From Mogibacterium timidum ATCC 33093 (GTDB taxonomy: Bacteria; Bacillota; Clostridia; Peptostreptococcales; Anaerovoracaceae), in assembly GCF_000525775.1 (NCBI RefSeq), contig NZ_JALU01000029.1, positions 1 to 64,000 of the forward strand: 64,000 bases of DNA, in the 5' to 3' direction. How positions within the stretch are numbered: position 1 is the stretch's first letter; each line of letters starts with the position of its first letter. Shown here in pieces: positions 30,810-38,138 of the stretch. A program made the position numbers and the translations under genes. The notes under the pieces are model-generated. The model was not told the origin of the DNA and ran no database searches. It was given only the letters and a program-made list of their open reading frames with translations.

Positions 30810-30980
30810 CCTTGACATAGAGGGAGGTGTTGAAAATGTAAAGACAAGGTAGTAAATAACCGGTAGTTGTAGTGTGGATAACTGTGTAGGCATGCTCGAT
30901 GCCTGATGTGTGCAAAGGAGACAGTAAAAAAGGAAAGGAGAGTATGATTTAGCCTATGAGCTAATCATACAAGGAAAGTT
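30810..30980 (+). promoter_or_regulatory. Structured pilin leader with two start-stop minimal reading frames
   Basis: Two good ribosome binding sites face minimal reading frames: AGGGAGGTG with ATGTAA (30836-30841), and AAAGGAGAG with ATGATTTAG (30944-30952). The second lies in a hairpin (30942-30953 with 30960-30970) directly before the pilin ribosome binding site AAGGAAAG. A small hairpin GGCAT/ATGCC is also present. TTGACA at 30812 could be a -35 element, but no good -10 follows. The leader probably sets pilin output apart from the assembly genes. Confidence 0.45.
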
Positions 30981-31142
30981 ATGAAAAATATAAAAAGGCT
31001 ATTCAAATCAAATGAAGGAATGGAACTTGTTCAAGTTGCTATTTTGATTGCAATCGCAGTTGCTTTAGGAATTATCTTTAAGACTGAAATTACATCATTT
31101 GTCAACAAGACTTTCAAGGCACTTAATGCAAGCAAGTTCTGA
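30981..31142 (+). CDS. flp: Flp-type pilin (Flp1-like, type IVb)
   Basis: A 53-residue protein: MKNIKRLFKSNEG, then a hydrophobic stretch MELVQVAILIAIAVALGII, then a short polar tail. It has the shape of Flp1/DUF6133-like pilins of Firmicutes Tad loci: a basic leader ending in Gly, cleavage expected after Gly13, and one long helix that packs in the fibre. Glu at +5 of the mature protein, usual in Flp pilins, is Gln here, while Glu stands at +2. AAGGAAAG lies a few bases before the ATG. The stop overlaps the next start by one base. Its size and position right before tadE support the call. Confidence 0.85.
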   Translation: MKNIKRLFKSNEGMELVQVAILIAIAVALGIIFKTEITSFVNKTFKALNASKF

Positions 31143-31477
31143 TGAGATACTGGGATAAACGTGGCGAACAGATGGTTGAAGCAAGCATAGTGTTGCCGGT
31201 TGTGATTCTTGTGATAATGTTGCTTATCAGATTATGTACATTTTATCTTGAATGCCTGATTACCCAAACTAATATGCATAGAAAAATGCTAGGCAAGTGG
31301 GATAATACAAATTCTCCAGTAGTCAGGACAATTAGTGAATCGAGAGATGTTAGATATGCAAATATCGGGCTTGCGGGTGGACTGCTGCGAAAATCTATAG
31401 AGGTTACAGGCTTTTCGGTATGCGAAGATAAATTAGTGAGAGCTGGTGGTGTTATTGAGGAAGCTGTTAAGAAATAA
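31142..31477 (+). CDS. tadE: TadE-like minor pseudopilin
   Basis: A 111-residue protein with the TadE signature: a short N-terminus, then GEQMVEASIVLPVVILVIMLLI (Glu within a single helix after a Gly-Glu cleavage-like site), then a small extracytoplasmic domain. It starts in the stop codon of the pilin gene and its 3' end overlaps the next gene by about 30 bases, so it is tightly coupled. Confidence 0.8.
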   Translation: MRYWDKRGEQMVEASIVLPVVILVIMLLIRLCTFYLECLITQTNMHRKMLGKWDNTNSPVVRTISESRDVRYANIGLAGGLLRKSIEVTGFSVCEDKLVRAGGVIEEAVKK

Positions 31478-32771
31478 GAGCGGATCTACTATTGTGTTGC
31501 TGTCATTTGTTTTCCTTGCACTAATATCCATGATAATAATGGCTATTAATATAGCGAGAAGTCGTACAGTAGAAAGCTGGGCAGAAGTAAACGGTAAACT
31601 GTGGGGAAAGGCTATTCTTTCGGAATATGATCGTTATCTTTTAGATGATTATGGAATCATGGCTTTTCAGGGAAATGACTGCGATGTTATAAAACGTTTA
31701 AGTGTGTATTCTAAATATTCATTTGAAGATAAGCTTCGAATTCGTAGAGATGTTCCGAGCGCAAATCTTGATGAATATCGCATGTCTGACCTCGATAACT
31801 TTAGAAAATCGCTGCGAAATGCAATGACAACAGAAGAGGCTAAATCTATAGTAGATGGAAAAAATAGGTCTGTTAGGAAAATTTCGTACTCATTTGGCAA
31901 TAATAAAACCGAATATGGGAATCGAGCTATCGGAAATCAAGTAGTTATAGATACGTTGCCATCAAGGGGATATAAAAACCATATAAATATCAAAGGCCTG
32001 ACAGGGCTTCTTAGTGATAGCAATGCAGCGGATAAGGTCAAGCCGGATGTCCTATCCAAGGTTTCAGAGATGTCATTTATCGTTAGCAAGCTGAACAGTC
32101 ACCTGAAGACGGTAGGAGATAAAGAAACTTTCTTTGCTAATGAGTATGAGTATATTGTAAAAGGTAGCTTAGATGATAATAAGAATTTTGAAGCTTGTAA
32201 GAGAGAGATCTTTGCAATTAGAAATGCTCTTAATCTGGCAGCTTTATCAAAAGATCCCGAGAAGATGAAAATAATCACAGCAATTTCTGAATTGATTGCA
32301 CCGGGGCCAGGTGCAATTGTGGTGCAGGGGGCGATTATGGAAAGCTGGGCTGCGCTAGAGACTCATGAAGATTTGAAGGCTCTGCTGGATAACAAACGAA
32401 TTCCGCTTATGAAGAAGAAGGGAGATTGGAAAATCTCAGTTGAAGGTGTGTTAAGGGATAGTCATCTCACTGATAAGCTCGGAGACGAAGCTCGTAAGTT
32501 GCTAAATGAAAATGCGGAACAGATTCATGATTTATCCAAGCAAGAAGGTTACTCGGAAAAACTTGAAGGTCAGAATTATGAGGACTATTTACTGTTCATG
32601 ATGTTAACAATCCCTAAGGATCTAAGGACAAGAAGAATAATGGATTTAATTCAGATAAACATGAAGTACAGATATTATGATGACTTTAACTTTGATGAGT
32701 ATAACTGTGGGGTAAGATTCAACTTAAAGATTAATGGTAAGTCGTATGAGGTTAATGATTCATATAAGTAA
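31446..32771 (+). CDS. TadG-like / DUF5702-like pilus locus protein
   Basis: A 441-residue protein with one N-terminal helix (SGSTIVLLSFVFLALISMII, about 12-35) preceded by a prepilin-like basic leader, and a large, mostly helical extracytoplasmic domain. The N-terminal wording (GKLWGKAILSEYDRYLLDDYGI) is typical of the long TadE/TadG-like proteins of clostridial Tad loci. The start is taken as GTG within the end of tadE; no strong ribosome binding site is visible, so coupling is likely. Confidence 0.7.
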   Translation: MVLLRKLLRNKSGSTIVLLSFVFLALISMIIMAINIARSRTVESWAEVNGKLWGKAILSEYDRYLLDDYGIMAFQGNDCDVIKRLSVYSKYSFEDKLRIRRDVPSANLDEYRMSDLDNFRKSLRNAMTTEEAKSIVDGKNRSVRKISYSFGNNKTEYGNRAIGNQVVIDTLPSRGYKNHINIKGLTGLLSDSNAADKVKPDVLSKVSEMSFIVSKLNSHLKTVGDKETFFANEYEYIVKGSLDDNKNFEACKREIFAIRNALNLAALSKDPEKMKIITAISELIAPGPGAIVVQGAIMESWAALETHEDLKALLDNKRIPLMKKKGDWKISVEGVLRDSHLTDKLGDEARKLLNENAEQIHDLSKQEGYSEKLEGQNYEDYLLFMMLTIPKDLRTRRIMDLIQINMKYRYYDDFNFDEYNCGVRFNLKINGKSYEVNDSYK

Positions 32772-33522
32772 GATGTTCAAAGATAATAGGGGAAGTTATA
32801 TTGTTGAGGCAACACTGATTCTTCCGATATTTATGATTGCAATTATGGTGATGTCATCTATTATTTCAGCATATAGTTGTATTGAGGATGCTAACTATAT
32901 ATCTGCAAATCGTTTAAGGAGGACTGCTGCTGTTGCCTCGGTAATAAAGACTGATGTGATGGTGCCGTATAGTATTCAGAGGGAACTGGACAGAAGCCAT
33001 TCTCAGGTAGGTGGGTTTGCCGTTAATTCGTTTTTATACAGGAAGCAGCAGCTTGGTATTGATGAAATTATCTCACTTGACGCTGACATTATGATTAACA
33101 CCAAGAATCCGATTGGTCTGAATGCCAAGGCTAATTATAAATTAAAAACAGTTACACGCGCATACGTTGGCAGGAGACGAGAAGATACACACATGAGTGT
33201 TGATGAGCTCTCGGGAAACGACGACAAAGCGGTATATATTTTTCCCAAAAGAGGTGAGAAATATCATAATAAAAGTTGTTCGTTCATGCATTCGAAGGCT
33301 GTCTCAACATCCTTGGACGCTTCGATTAAAAGCAAGTATGATCCATGCCCCGTGTGTAAAAGCAGAAGAGCAAAGCTTGGAGCGAAGGTCTATTATTATC
33401 CAAGCGACGGAGAATGTTACCATCTTCCGGGATGTCGAGTGATGGAGAGAAATTATATAGAGATTTCCAAGAAGGTTGCTGAGCGGCGTGGTTATACGCC
33501 GTGCTCAAAGTGTGGAGGTTGA
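32755..33522 (+). CDS. TadE/TadF-like protein with duplicated Cys/His tail
   Basis: A protein of about 255 residues. NRGSYIVEATLILPIFMIAIMV is a TadE-type N-terminal helix, followed by about 130 residues of extracytoplasmic sequence. The last ~95 residues contain two copies of one module: YHNKSCSFM...YDPCPVCKS and YHLPGCRVM...YTPCSKCGG. Each has Y-H-x3-C-x2-M, a helix-like stretch, then Y-x-P-C-x2-C, like Ada-type or zinc-ribbon metal sites. Start candidates are ATG 32734, 32746, 32755 and 32773; 32755 is chosen for GAGG just upstream. It overlaps the previous gene. Confidence 0.75.
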   Translation: MIHISKMFKDNRGSYIVEATLILPIFMIAIMVMSSIISAYSCIEDANYISANRLRRTAAVASVIKTDVMVPYSIQRELDRSHSQVGGFAVNSFLYRKQQLGIDEIISLDADIMINTKNPIGLNAKANYKLKTVTRAYVGRRREDTHMSVDELSGNDDKAVYIFPKRGEKYHNKSCSFMHSKAVSTSLDASIKSKYDPCPVCKSRRAKLGAKVYYYPSDGECYHLPGCRVMERNYIEISKKVAERRGYTPCSKCGG

Positions 33523-33528
33523 TGTAAA

Positions 33529-34056
33529 ATGGAGAAGGAAATCAGACAAAGTATCACGAATTATAAAATGCCACGGTACATAAGCGAAATATTGTGCAAC
33601 AATTACGCTACAGCCTTTCTGCGGATGTCAATAATTTGCGAGAAAGATACGTATATATTTTCGTATGATAAGCGCAATATGAAGAGGTTAATCTTTCGAG
33701 AACTGTCAGATATGGACAAACTGCAGCTGATTGTCACGTTGATAATGATAAATGAACAGAATTGTCAGATGCTTATTGGAGCAGAACGATATCTTATAGA
33801 ACCGGAACTGATGTATTCTGCGAACAACAGAACAAAATATGGACAGGTTGGACTGCTGTTTTATCCTGATACGACGATGACGCCCTTTAATGTTAAACTG
33901 ATCAGGTTAATTGACAAAATTGTACCGCAAAATAAGAAAAAAGCAGTTAATTGTTTTGAGTTAATTAAAGCTGAGCTCTCTAAAAATGATTTATATCGAG
34001 CAAGGAGCATTTGTGAAAAGTATATAAGCAGAGCAATGTCAGAAAAGATTGGATAA
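33529..34056 (+). CDS. DUF6382-like protein ending the Tad locus
   Basis: A 175-residue cytoplasmic protein without signal peptide or helices. The pattern (TYIFSYDKRNMKRLIF, LQLIVTLIMINEQNCQMLIGAERYLIEPELMY) resembles the DUF6382 domain found in clostridial Tad loci, often fused to an FHA domain. No FHA follows here. GGAGG overlaps the end of the preceding gene and is well spaced to ATG 33529. Function unknown; probably a regulatory or scaffold partner of the pilus machine. Confidence 0.55.
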   Translation: MEKEIRQSITNYKMPRYISEILCNNYATAFLRMSIICEKDTYIFSYDKRNMKRLIFRELSDMDKLQLIVTLIMINEQNCQMLIGAERYLIEPELMYSANNRTKYGQVGLLFYPDTTMTPFNVKLIRLIDKIVPQNKKKAVNCFELIKAELSKNDLYRARSICEKYISRAMSEKIG

Positions 34057-34133
34057 CCGAATAGAAGAGGGGCGATAATTTGTAATTTTTCACTTGACTG
34101 TTAATATATTCGTGTGATACTTTATATATAGTT

Positions 34134-34160
34134 AAAGGCCTCTAATCAAGAGACCTTTTT
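34134..34160 (+). terminator. Terminator of the Tad operon
   Basis: AAAGG-C-CTCT (34134-34143) pairs with AGAG-A-CCTTT (34149-34158) with one mismatch, followed by T residues, about 80 bases after the last Tad gene. Confidence 0.7.
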
Positions 34161-34170
34161 AAGGAAATGC

Positions 34171-34190
34171 TAGTTAGAGTTATCTAACTA
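34171..34190. promoter_or_regulatory. Palindrome and repeated TTAG/CTAA boxes upstream of DUF3793
   Basis: TAGTTAGA (34171-34178) and TCTAACTA (34183-34190) form a perfect inverted repeat with a four-base loop. Related TTAGAC, GACTAA, TCTAAATTAG and TCTAAT words continue to about 34280, also allowing CTGGCT/AGCCAG pairing. This may be an operator or a folded leader. No regulator is identified. Confidence 0.35.
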
Positions 34191-34286
34191 AGTGGCTGGT
34201 TGGTTTCTGGCTGTTAGACTATTGTTTGTGTGACTAAACAATTAAGTATCTGTCTAAATTAGCCAGTCGGTATCTAATCAAAGCCA

Positions 34287-34316
34287 TTAACTATTTTACA
34301 CAATTTGCAGTATAAA
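34287..34316 (+). promoter_or_regulatory. Candidate promoter of the DUF3793-DUF2325 pair
   Basis: TTAACT (34287-34292), an 18-base spacer and TATAAA (34311-34316), about 50 bases before the ATG. Confidence 0.4.
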
Positions 34317-34368
34317 GTCAGATAAGTATATAGTTTATGTTTTACACTACATGTGAGTGGAGAAGAGG

Positions 34369-34920
34369 ATGTTACAGGACAAGATTGTTCAGTATTGTGC
34401 GCCTACTTTGGCTAGGTTGAAAATAGGCAGTATGTTTGGTTATAGTTATGATTCTTTCGACACCTTTACCGATGAACTTGCTTGTATCAATGACCTGCTC
34501 AACAGGAAAGGGGTAAGAGTAGGTGTTCTTCAAGATAATGGAACAAGAGCCTTGATATATGTGTATCGTCCGAAAGAGCTTAAGCACAGGCTTTCTGAAC
34601 ATCGCATAGAGAGCTTAATGCAAAAGTTTGGATATGAGGGAGCCGACATTAACTGCTCAATAAATAGGCTCAGAAGCAGATTAGGCGTATGCGGCAGTTT
34701 CCCTCATGAGATCGGCATATTTCTGGGTTACCCGTTGGAAGATGTGATTGGCTTTATAGAGCACTGTGGTAGCAACTGCAAGGCGTGTGGTCAATGGAAG
34801 GTGTACGGAGATGTTGAAAAAGCGATGGGTCTTTTTGCAAAGTACAGACGCTGCGAGCTTCTCTATATGAGATTATTCAGGGAAAACGGTGACATAGAAA
34901 AGTTGACTGTTTGTGCTTAA
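34369..34920 (+). CDS. DUF3793 family protein
   Basis: A protein of about 183 residues. FPHEIGIFLGYPLEDVIGFI, followed by a cysteine-containing segment (CGSNCKACGQWKVYGD) and a Cys near AKYRRCELL, is the hallmark of DUF3793. The N-terminus (IVQYCAPTLARLKIGSMF) also fits. Members are cytoplasmic, widespread in anaerobic Firmicutes, and often lie next to flavodoxin, DUF2325 or iron-transport genes; their role is not established. GTGGAG is well spaced to ATG 34369, which is preferred over GTG 34357. The stop lies 11 bases before the next start. Confidence 0.88.
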   Translation: MLQDKIVQYCAPTLARLKIGSMFGYSYDSFDTFTDELACINDLLNRKGVRVGVLQDNGTRALIYVYRPKELKHRLSEHRIESLMQKFGYEGADINCSINRLRSRLGVCGSFPHEIGIFLGYPLEDVIGFIEHCGSNCKACGQWKVYGDVEKAMGLFAKYRRCELLYMRLFRENGDIEKLTVCA

Positions 34921-34931
34921 CGGAGGTAATT

Positions 34932-35210
34932 ATGAGTATTGTTATAGTAGGTGGAAATGAGTGTATGGAATGCCAGTACAAGGAGATATGTAAGAAGCAT
35001 GGATGTAAAGCCAAGGTGTTTACCAAGGAACGTGGAAATGTGGGTAAGAAGATCGGCTGTCCGGATTTATTGGTGATGTTTACAAATACAGTTTCGCACA
35101 AGATGATGAATACCGCAGTAGCAGAAGCTAAGCGAAAGAACGTAGAAGTTGCATGGGTTCATTCCAGCAGTTCGTCGGCACTTAAGAATCTGCTTGCACA
35201 GTATGTTTAA
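34932..35210 (+). CDS. DUF2325 domain protein
   Basis: A 92-residue protein. SIVIVGGNECMECQYKEICKKHG at the N-terminus and a central hydrophobic strand (GCPDLLVMFTNTVSHKMMNTA), ending in WVHSSSSSALKNLL, match DUF2325, a small Rossmann-like domain. Three N-terminal Cys (C11, C14, C20) and another near C41 could bind metal. GGAGG is five bases before ATG 34932, so this start is chosen over an upstream in-frame one. It is co-transcribed with the DUF3793 gene; both are probably redox- or metal-related, by context only. Confidence 0.82.
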   Translation: MSIVIVGGNECMECQYKEICKKHGCKAKVFTKERGNVGKKIGCPDLLVMFTNTVSHKMMNTAVAEAKRKNVEVAWVHSSSSSALKNLLAQYV

Positions 35211-35246
35211 AGCATTTGTGCTAAATTAATATCTGATGAATTACAT

Positions 35247-35280
35247 AAGACCTTGTTTAATCATAAATGAGGTCTTTTAA
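35247..35280 (+). terminator. Terminator after the DUF2325 gene
   Basis: AAGACCT (35247-35253) pairs with AGGTCTT (35270-35276), followed by TT; the loop is 16 bases and can fold further. Confidence 0.6.
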
Positions 35281-35356
35281 GTTAAACATTGCACATATAT
35301 GTATAGGAATGCTTTTAAATACATGAATCATACTGAAGCTTACATACTGAATATTA

Positions 35357-35401
35357 CTAATGTAGAGTCCCCGGAAATCTTGCTAATGCAGAGTCCCCGG
35401 A
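35357..35401 (+). repeat. Direct repeat upstream of the secG promoter
   Basis: CTAATGYAGAGTCCCCGGA occurs at 35357-35375 and 35383-35401 (one difference), immediately upstream of the -35 element. The copies are one helical turn multiple apart (26 bases), so they may be protein-binding sites or a local duplication. Confidence 0.7.
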
Positions 35402-35405
35402 GTCA

Positions 35406-35447
35406 TTGACTTTGTGTGTTTTGCATGTTAAACTGAATTAGTTTAAC
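35406..35447 (+). promoter_or_regulatory. secG promoter with overlapping palindrome
   Basis: TTGACT (35406-35411), a 17-base spacer and TAAACT (35429-35434). A perfect inverted repeat GTTAAACT-GAATT-AGTTTAAC (35427-35447) covers the -10 and the start region, a position where a bound protein would repress. Confidence 0.55.
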
Positions 35448-35483
35448 ACAGATTATATCTTGATAATTTACGTGGAGGAGTTT

Positions 35484-35717
35484 ATGCACACAGCATTAAT
35501 GGTAATTTTGCTTGTGACTAGCGTGATTCTGATTCTCAGCATTTTGCTGCAGTCTAGTAAGAGCGATGGGCTTTCGGGATCAATAGCTGGAGGAGCTGAG
35601 CAGCTTTTCGGGAAGAAAAAGAGCAACGGATACGATGCAATTCTGTCTAAAATTACAACAATAGTATCAATTATTTATATCGTTGTTTCATTAGTCATCG
35701 TAGCAATTTTCAATTAG
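35484..35717 (+). CDS. secG: Preprotein translocase subunit SecG
   Basis: A 77-residue protein with two helices (about 4-24 and 52-74) around a Gly/Ser-rich loop (SSKSDGLSGSIAGGAEQLFGKKK), the standard SecG topology. It assists SecYEA-driven export in the membrane. GGAGGAG is three bases before ATG 35484; an in-frame upstream start lacks this. In many Firmicutes secG is followed by rnr and smpB, which are absent here; hppA follows a terminator instead. Confidence 0.92.
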   Translation: MHTALMVILLVTSVILILSILLQSSKSDGLSGSIAGGAEQLFGKKKSNGYDAILSKITTIVSIIYIVVSLVIVAIFN

Positions 35718-35759
35718 TATTTGTAAAAATACACAGTTTATTATAAAATTGTTCATGTT

Positions 35760-35800
35760 GATATACAGAGGTAAGGGTGATGCACCTCTGTATATCTTTA
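35760..35800 (+). terminator. Terminator after secG
   Basis: A perfect 13-bp stem (35760-35772 with 35784-35796) and an 11-base loop, followed by TTTA. Confidence 0.85.
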
Positions 35801-35864
35801 ATATATTTATATTTTATTTTCGAAATATGAAAATGATTATTTTCTAATTTCAAGGAGGTTTATT

Positions 35865-37883
35865 ATGGCGATTAAGTGGATGGTTCCTGTTGCGGCATTG
35901 ATCGGTCTGCTCGTAGCTTTTGCGCTTGCTTCTTGGGTGGGTAAGGCGCCGGAAGGTACTGACAGAATGAAGGAAATATCCGGTTACATCAGAGAGGGTG
36001 CGCTGGCGTTCCTTAAGAGAGAGTACAGAACAATGGCTGTTGTTATCGTTGCTCTATTTGTGCTTGTTGGTCTGGCAATTAACTGGACATCTGCAGTTCT
36101 GTACGTATGCGGAGCGTTGTTATCCGTATTGGCAGGCTTTTTCGGAATGAATGTTGCTACAAAGGGTAATGTTAGAACTGCCAATGCGGCAATGGAATCA
36201 GGAATGCCAAAGGCACTTAAGATTGCATTCAGAAGTGGTGCGGTTATGGGACTTTGCGTTGCCGGCCTTGGACTTTTCGGTCTAGGTGTTGTAGTTGTTG
36301 TACTCGACCTGGCGACAGTCATGCAGTGCATAACAAGTTTCGGACTTGGTGCTTCTTCGATGGCGTTATTTGGACGTGTAGGCGGCGGTATATATACTAA
36401 GGCGGCTGATGTTGGCGCTGACCTTGTAGGAAAGGTTGAGGCCGGTATCCCTGAGGATGATCCTAGAAATCCTGCTGTTATCGCTGATAATGTAGGAGAT
36501 AACGTAGGAGATGTTGCCGGCATGGGTTCCGACCTGTTTGAGTCATATGTCGGATCGATCATCTCCGCTGTAACGCTTGCAGCTGTAGCTGTTAATGCTT
36601 CCGGTGTAAGTGGAACCTTTACAGAGGAAACTGCTGCTATTTTCCCACTGTTAATCACTGCTGTAGGTATTATTGCATCTGTAATCGGTGTGCTTTGTGT
36701 AAGAGGTAACGCTAATGTGAACCCTGCCAAGTCGCTAAACGTTGGAACATATGTGAGCAGTGCAATCGTAATTGTATGCGCTTTGGTTCTAAGTAGTAAG
36801 CTTCTTGGGTCTCTCACATATGCGTATGCTATTATCGCGGGTCTTCTAGTAGGAGTCATCATAGGTGCAATTACCGAGATATATACTTCAGATTCTTATA
36901 AGTTCGTTAAGAAGATTGCTGAACAGTCACAGACCGGTGCAGCTACAACAATCATCAGTGGTCTCGGTGTAGGAATGAGCTCAACATTTTGGCCAATCCT
37001 ATTTATCTGCGTTGGTATCATCGTTGCTTACAACTTTGCTGGTCTATATGGAATTGCGCTTGCTGCTGTAGGTATGCTTTCTACAACAGGCATGACAGTA
37101 GCCGTTGACGCTTATGGTCCGGTATCTGATAACGCCGGTGGTATAGCTGAGATGTCTGAGCTTCCTGAGGGAGTAAGAGATATTACCGATACACTTGACT
37201 CTGTTGGTAACACAACAGCGGCTATCGGAAAGGGATTTGCTATCGGATCAGCTGCTCTTACGTCACTAGCTCTTTTCGCAGCATTCGCTGTATCAGCTAA
37301 GCTTAGTCAGATCAGCTTACTCAATCCGCTAGTAATCGTTGGTTTATTTATCGGAGCTATGCTTCCATTCCTCTTCTCGGCTATGACTATGAACTCAGTA
37401 GGTAAGGCTGCTAACGAGATGATTGAAGAGGTTAGGCGTCAGTTCCGTGAGAACAAGGGCATTATGGAGGGAACATCTAAGCCAGACTATGCAAGATGTG
37501 TACATATCTCCACGGGCGCTGCTCTTCACGAGATGATCGCTCCCGGACTACTCGCAATCGTTGCTCCACTGCTGATCGGTCTGCTGCTTGGTACAGAGGC
37601 TCTTGGTGGAATGCTTGCCGGATCGCTTGCATCGGGTGTTCTGCTGGCTATTATGATGGCTAATGCAGGTGGTGCCTGGGATAACGCTAAGAAGTACGTT
37701 GAAAGTGGAGCTTACGGCGGCAAGGGAAGCGAGACTCATAAGGCGGCAGTCGTTGGTGATACGGTGGGTGATCCGTTCAAGGATACCTCCGGTCCATCGA
37801 TCAACATCCTCATCAAACTGATGACAATTGTTTCGCTTGTATTTGCTCCTGTATTCGTACAGTTCGGTGGAATTTTATTCTAG
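35865..37883 (+). CDS. hppA: Membrane-bound ion-translocating pyrophosphatase
   Basis: A 672-residue protein with about 16 helices that hydrolyses cytoplasmic pyrophosphate and pumps H+ and/or Na+ outward. The active site is visible in [32 protein letters not shown] and in the C-terminal [19 protein letters not shown]. In the helix around residue 450 the segment [10 protein letters not shown] has Ala where K+-independent enzymes carry Lys, so a K+-dependent type is expected. H+ versus Na+ specificity cannot be read safely. AAGGAGG precedes the ATG. It is a single gene between terminators, and recovers energy from PPi made by tRNA charging and polymer synthesis. Confidence 0.96.
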   Translation: MAIKWMVPVAALIGLLVAFALASWVGKAPEGTDRMKEISGYIREGALAFLKREYRTMAVVIVALFVLVGLAINWTSAVLYVCGALLSVLAGFFGMNVATKGNVRTANAAMESGMPKALKIAFRSGAVMGLCVAGLGLFGLGVVVVVLDLATVMQCITSFGLGASSMALFGRVGGGIYTKAADVGADLVGKVEAGIPEDDPRNPAVIADNVGDNVGDVAGMGSDLFESYVGSIISAVTLAAVAVNASGVSGTFTEETAAIFPLLITAVGIIASVIGVLCVRGNANVNPAKSLNVGTYVSSAIVIVCALVLSSKLLGSLTYAYAIIAGLLVGVIIGAITEIYTSDSYKFVKKIAEQSQTGAATTIISGLGVGMSSTFWPILFICVGIIVAYNFAGLYGIALAAVGMLSTTGMTVAVDAYGPVSDNAGGIAEMSELPEGVRDITDTLDSVGNTTAAIGKGFAIGSAALTSLALFAAFAVSAKLSQISLLNPLVIVGLFIGAMLPFLFSAMTMNSVGKAANEMIEEVRRQFRENKGIMEGTSKPDYARCVHISTGAALHEMIAPGLLAIVAPLLIGLLLGTEALGGMLAGSLASGVLLAIMMANAGGAWDNAKKYVESGAYGGKGSETHKAAVVGDTVGDPFKDTSGPSINILIKLMTIVSLVFAPVFVQFGGILF

Positions 37884-37918
37884 AATTAAGTAAGTTAGAG
37901 GCAGATTTATAAATTCAA

Positions 37919-37946
37919 AGGCATGCGATATTGCATGTCTTTTTTC
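37919..37946 (+). terminator. Terminator after hppA
   Basis: GGCATGC (37920-37926) pairs with GCATGTC (37933-37939), followed by six T residues. Confidence 0.8.
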
Positions 37947-38138
37947 AATTCTAAAATCAACACCGAGTTTTATGGTGTTCCGACTCGTCGTAAATATGAG
38001 GTGTGTGAGAGGGATTTTATTGGAAATACTGAAATTTACACGGATTCGAAGAAGCTCAATTGTTGAATATAACAACAAAAAATGATAAACTATTTGGGTA
38101 TATTTTAAGATAGCATGCTTACAAGGAGGGTTTAAGTA

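Noticed and set aside
34094-34121. Promoter TTGACT...GATACT just after the Tad locus
   Set aside because: A transcript from it would run at once into the terminator at 34134-34160; a second candidate nearer the DUF3793 gene is more sensible.
35984-36862. 292-residue minus-strand frame opposite hppA
   Set aside because: Thr/Ala/Pro-rich shadow of the pyrophosphatase helices.
37947-38138. T-box leader of pheST
   Set aside because: No GGGTGGNACCGCG antiterminator word, no specifier hairpin and no terminator hairpin are seen before pheS.
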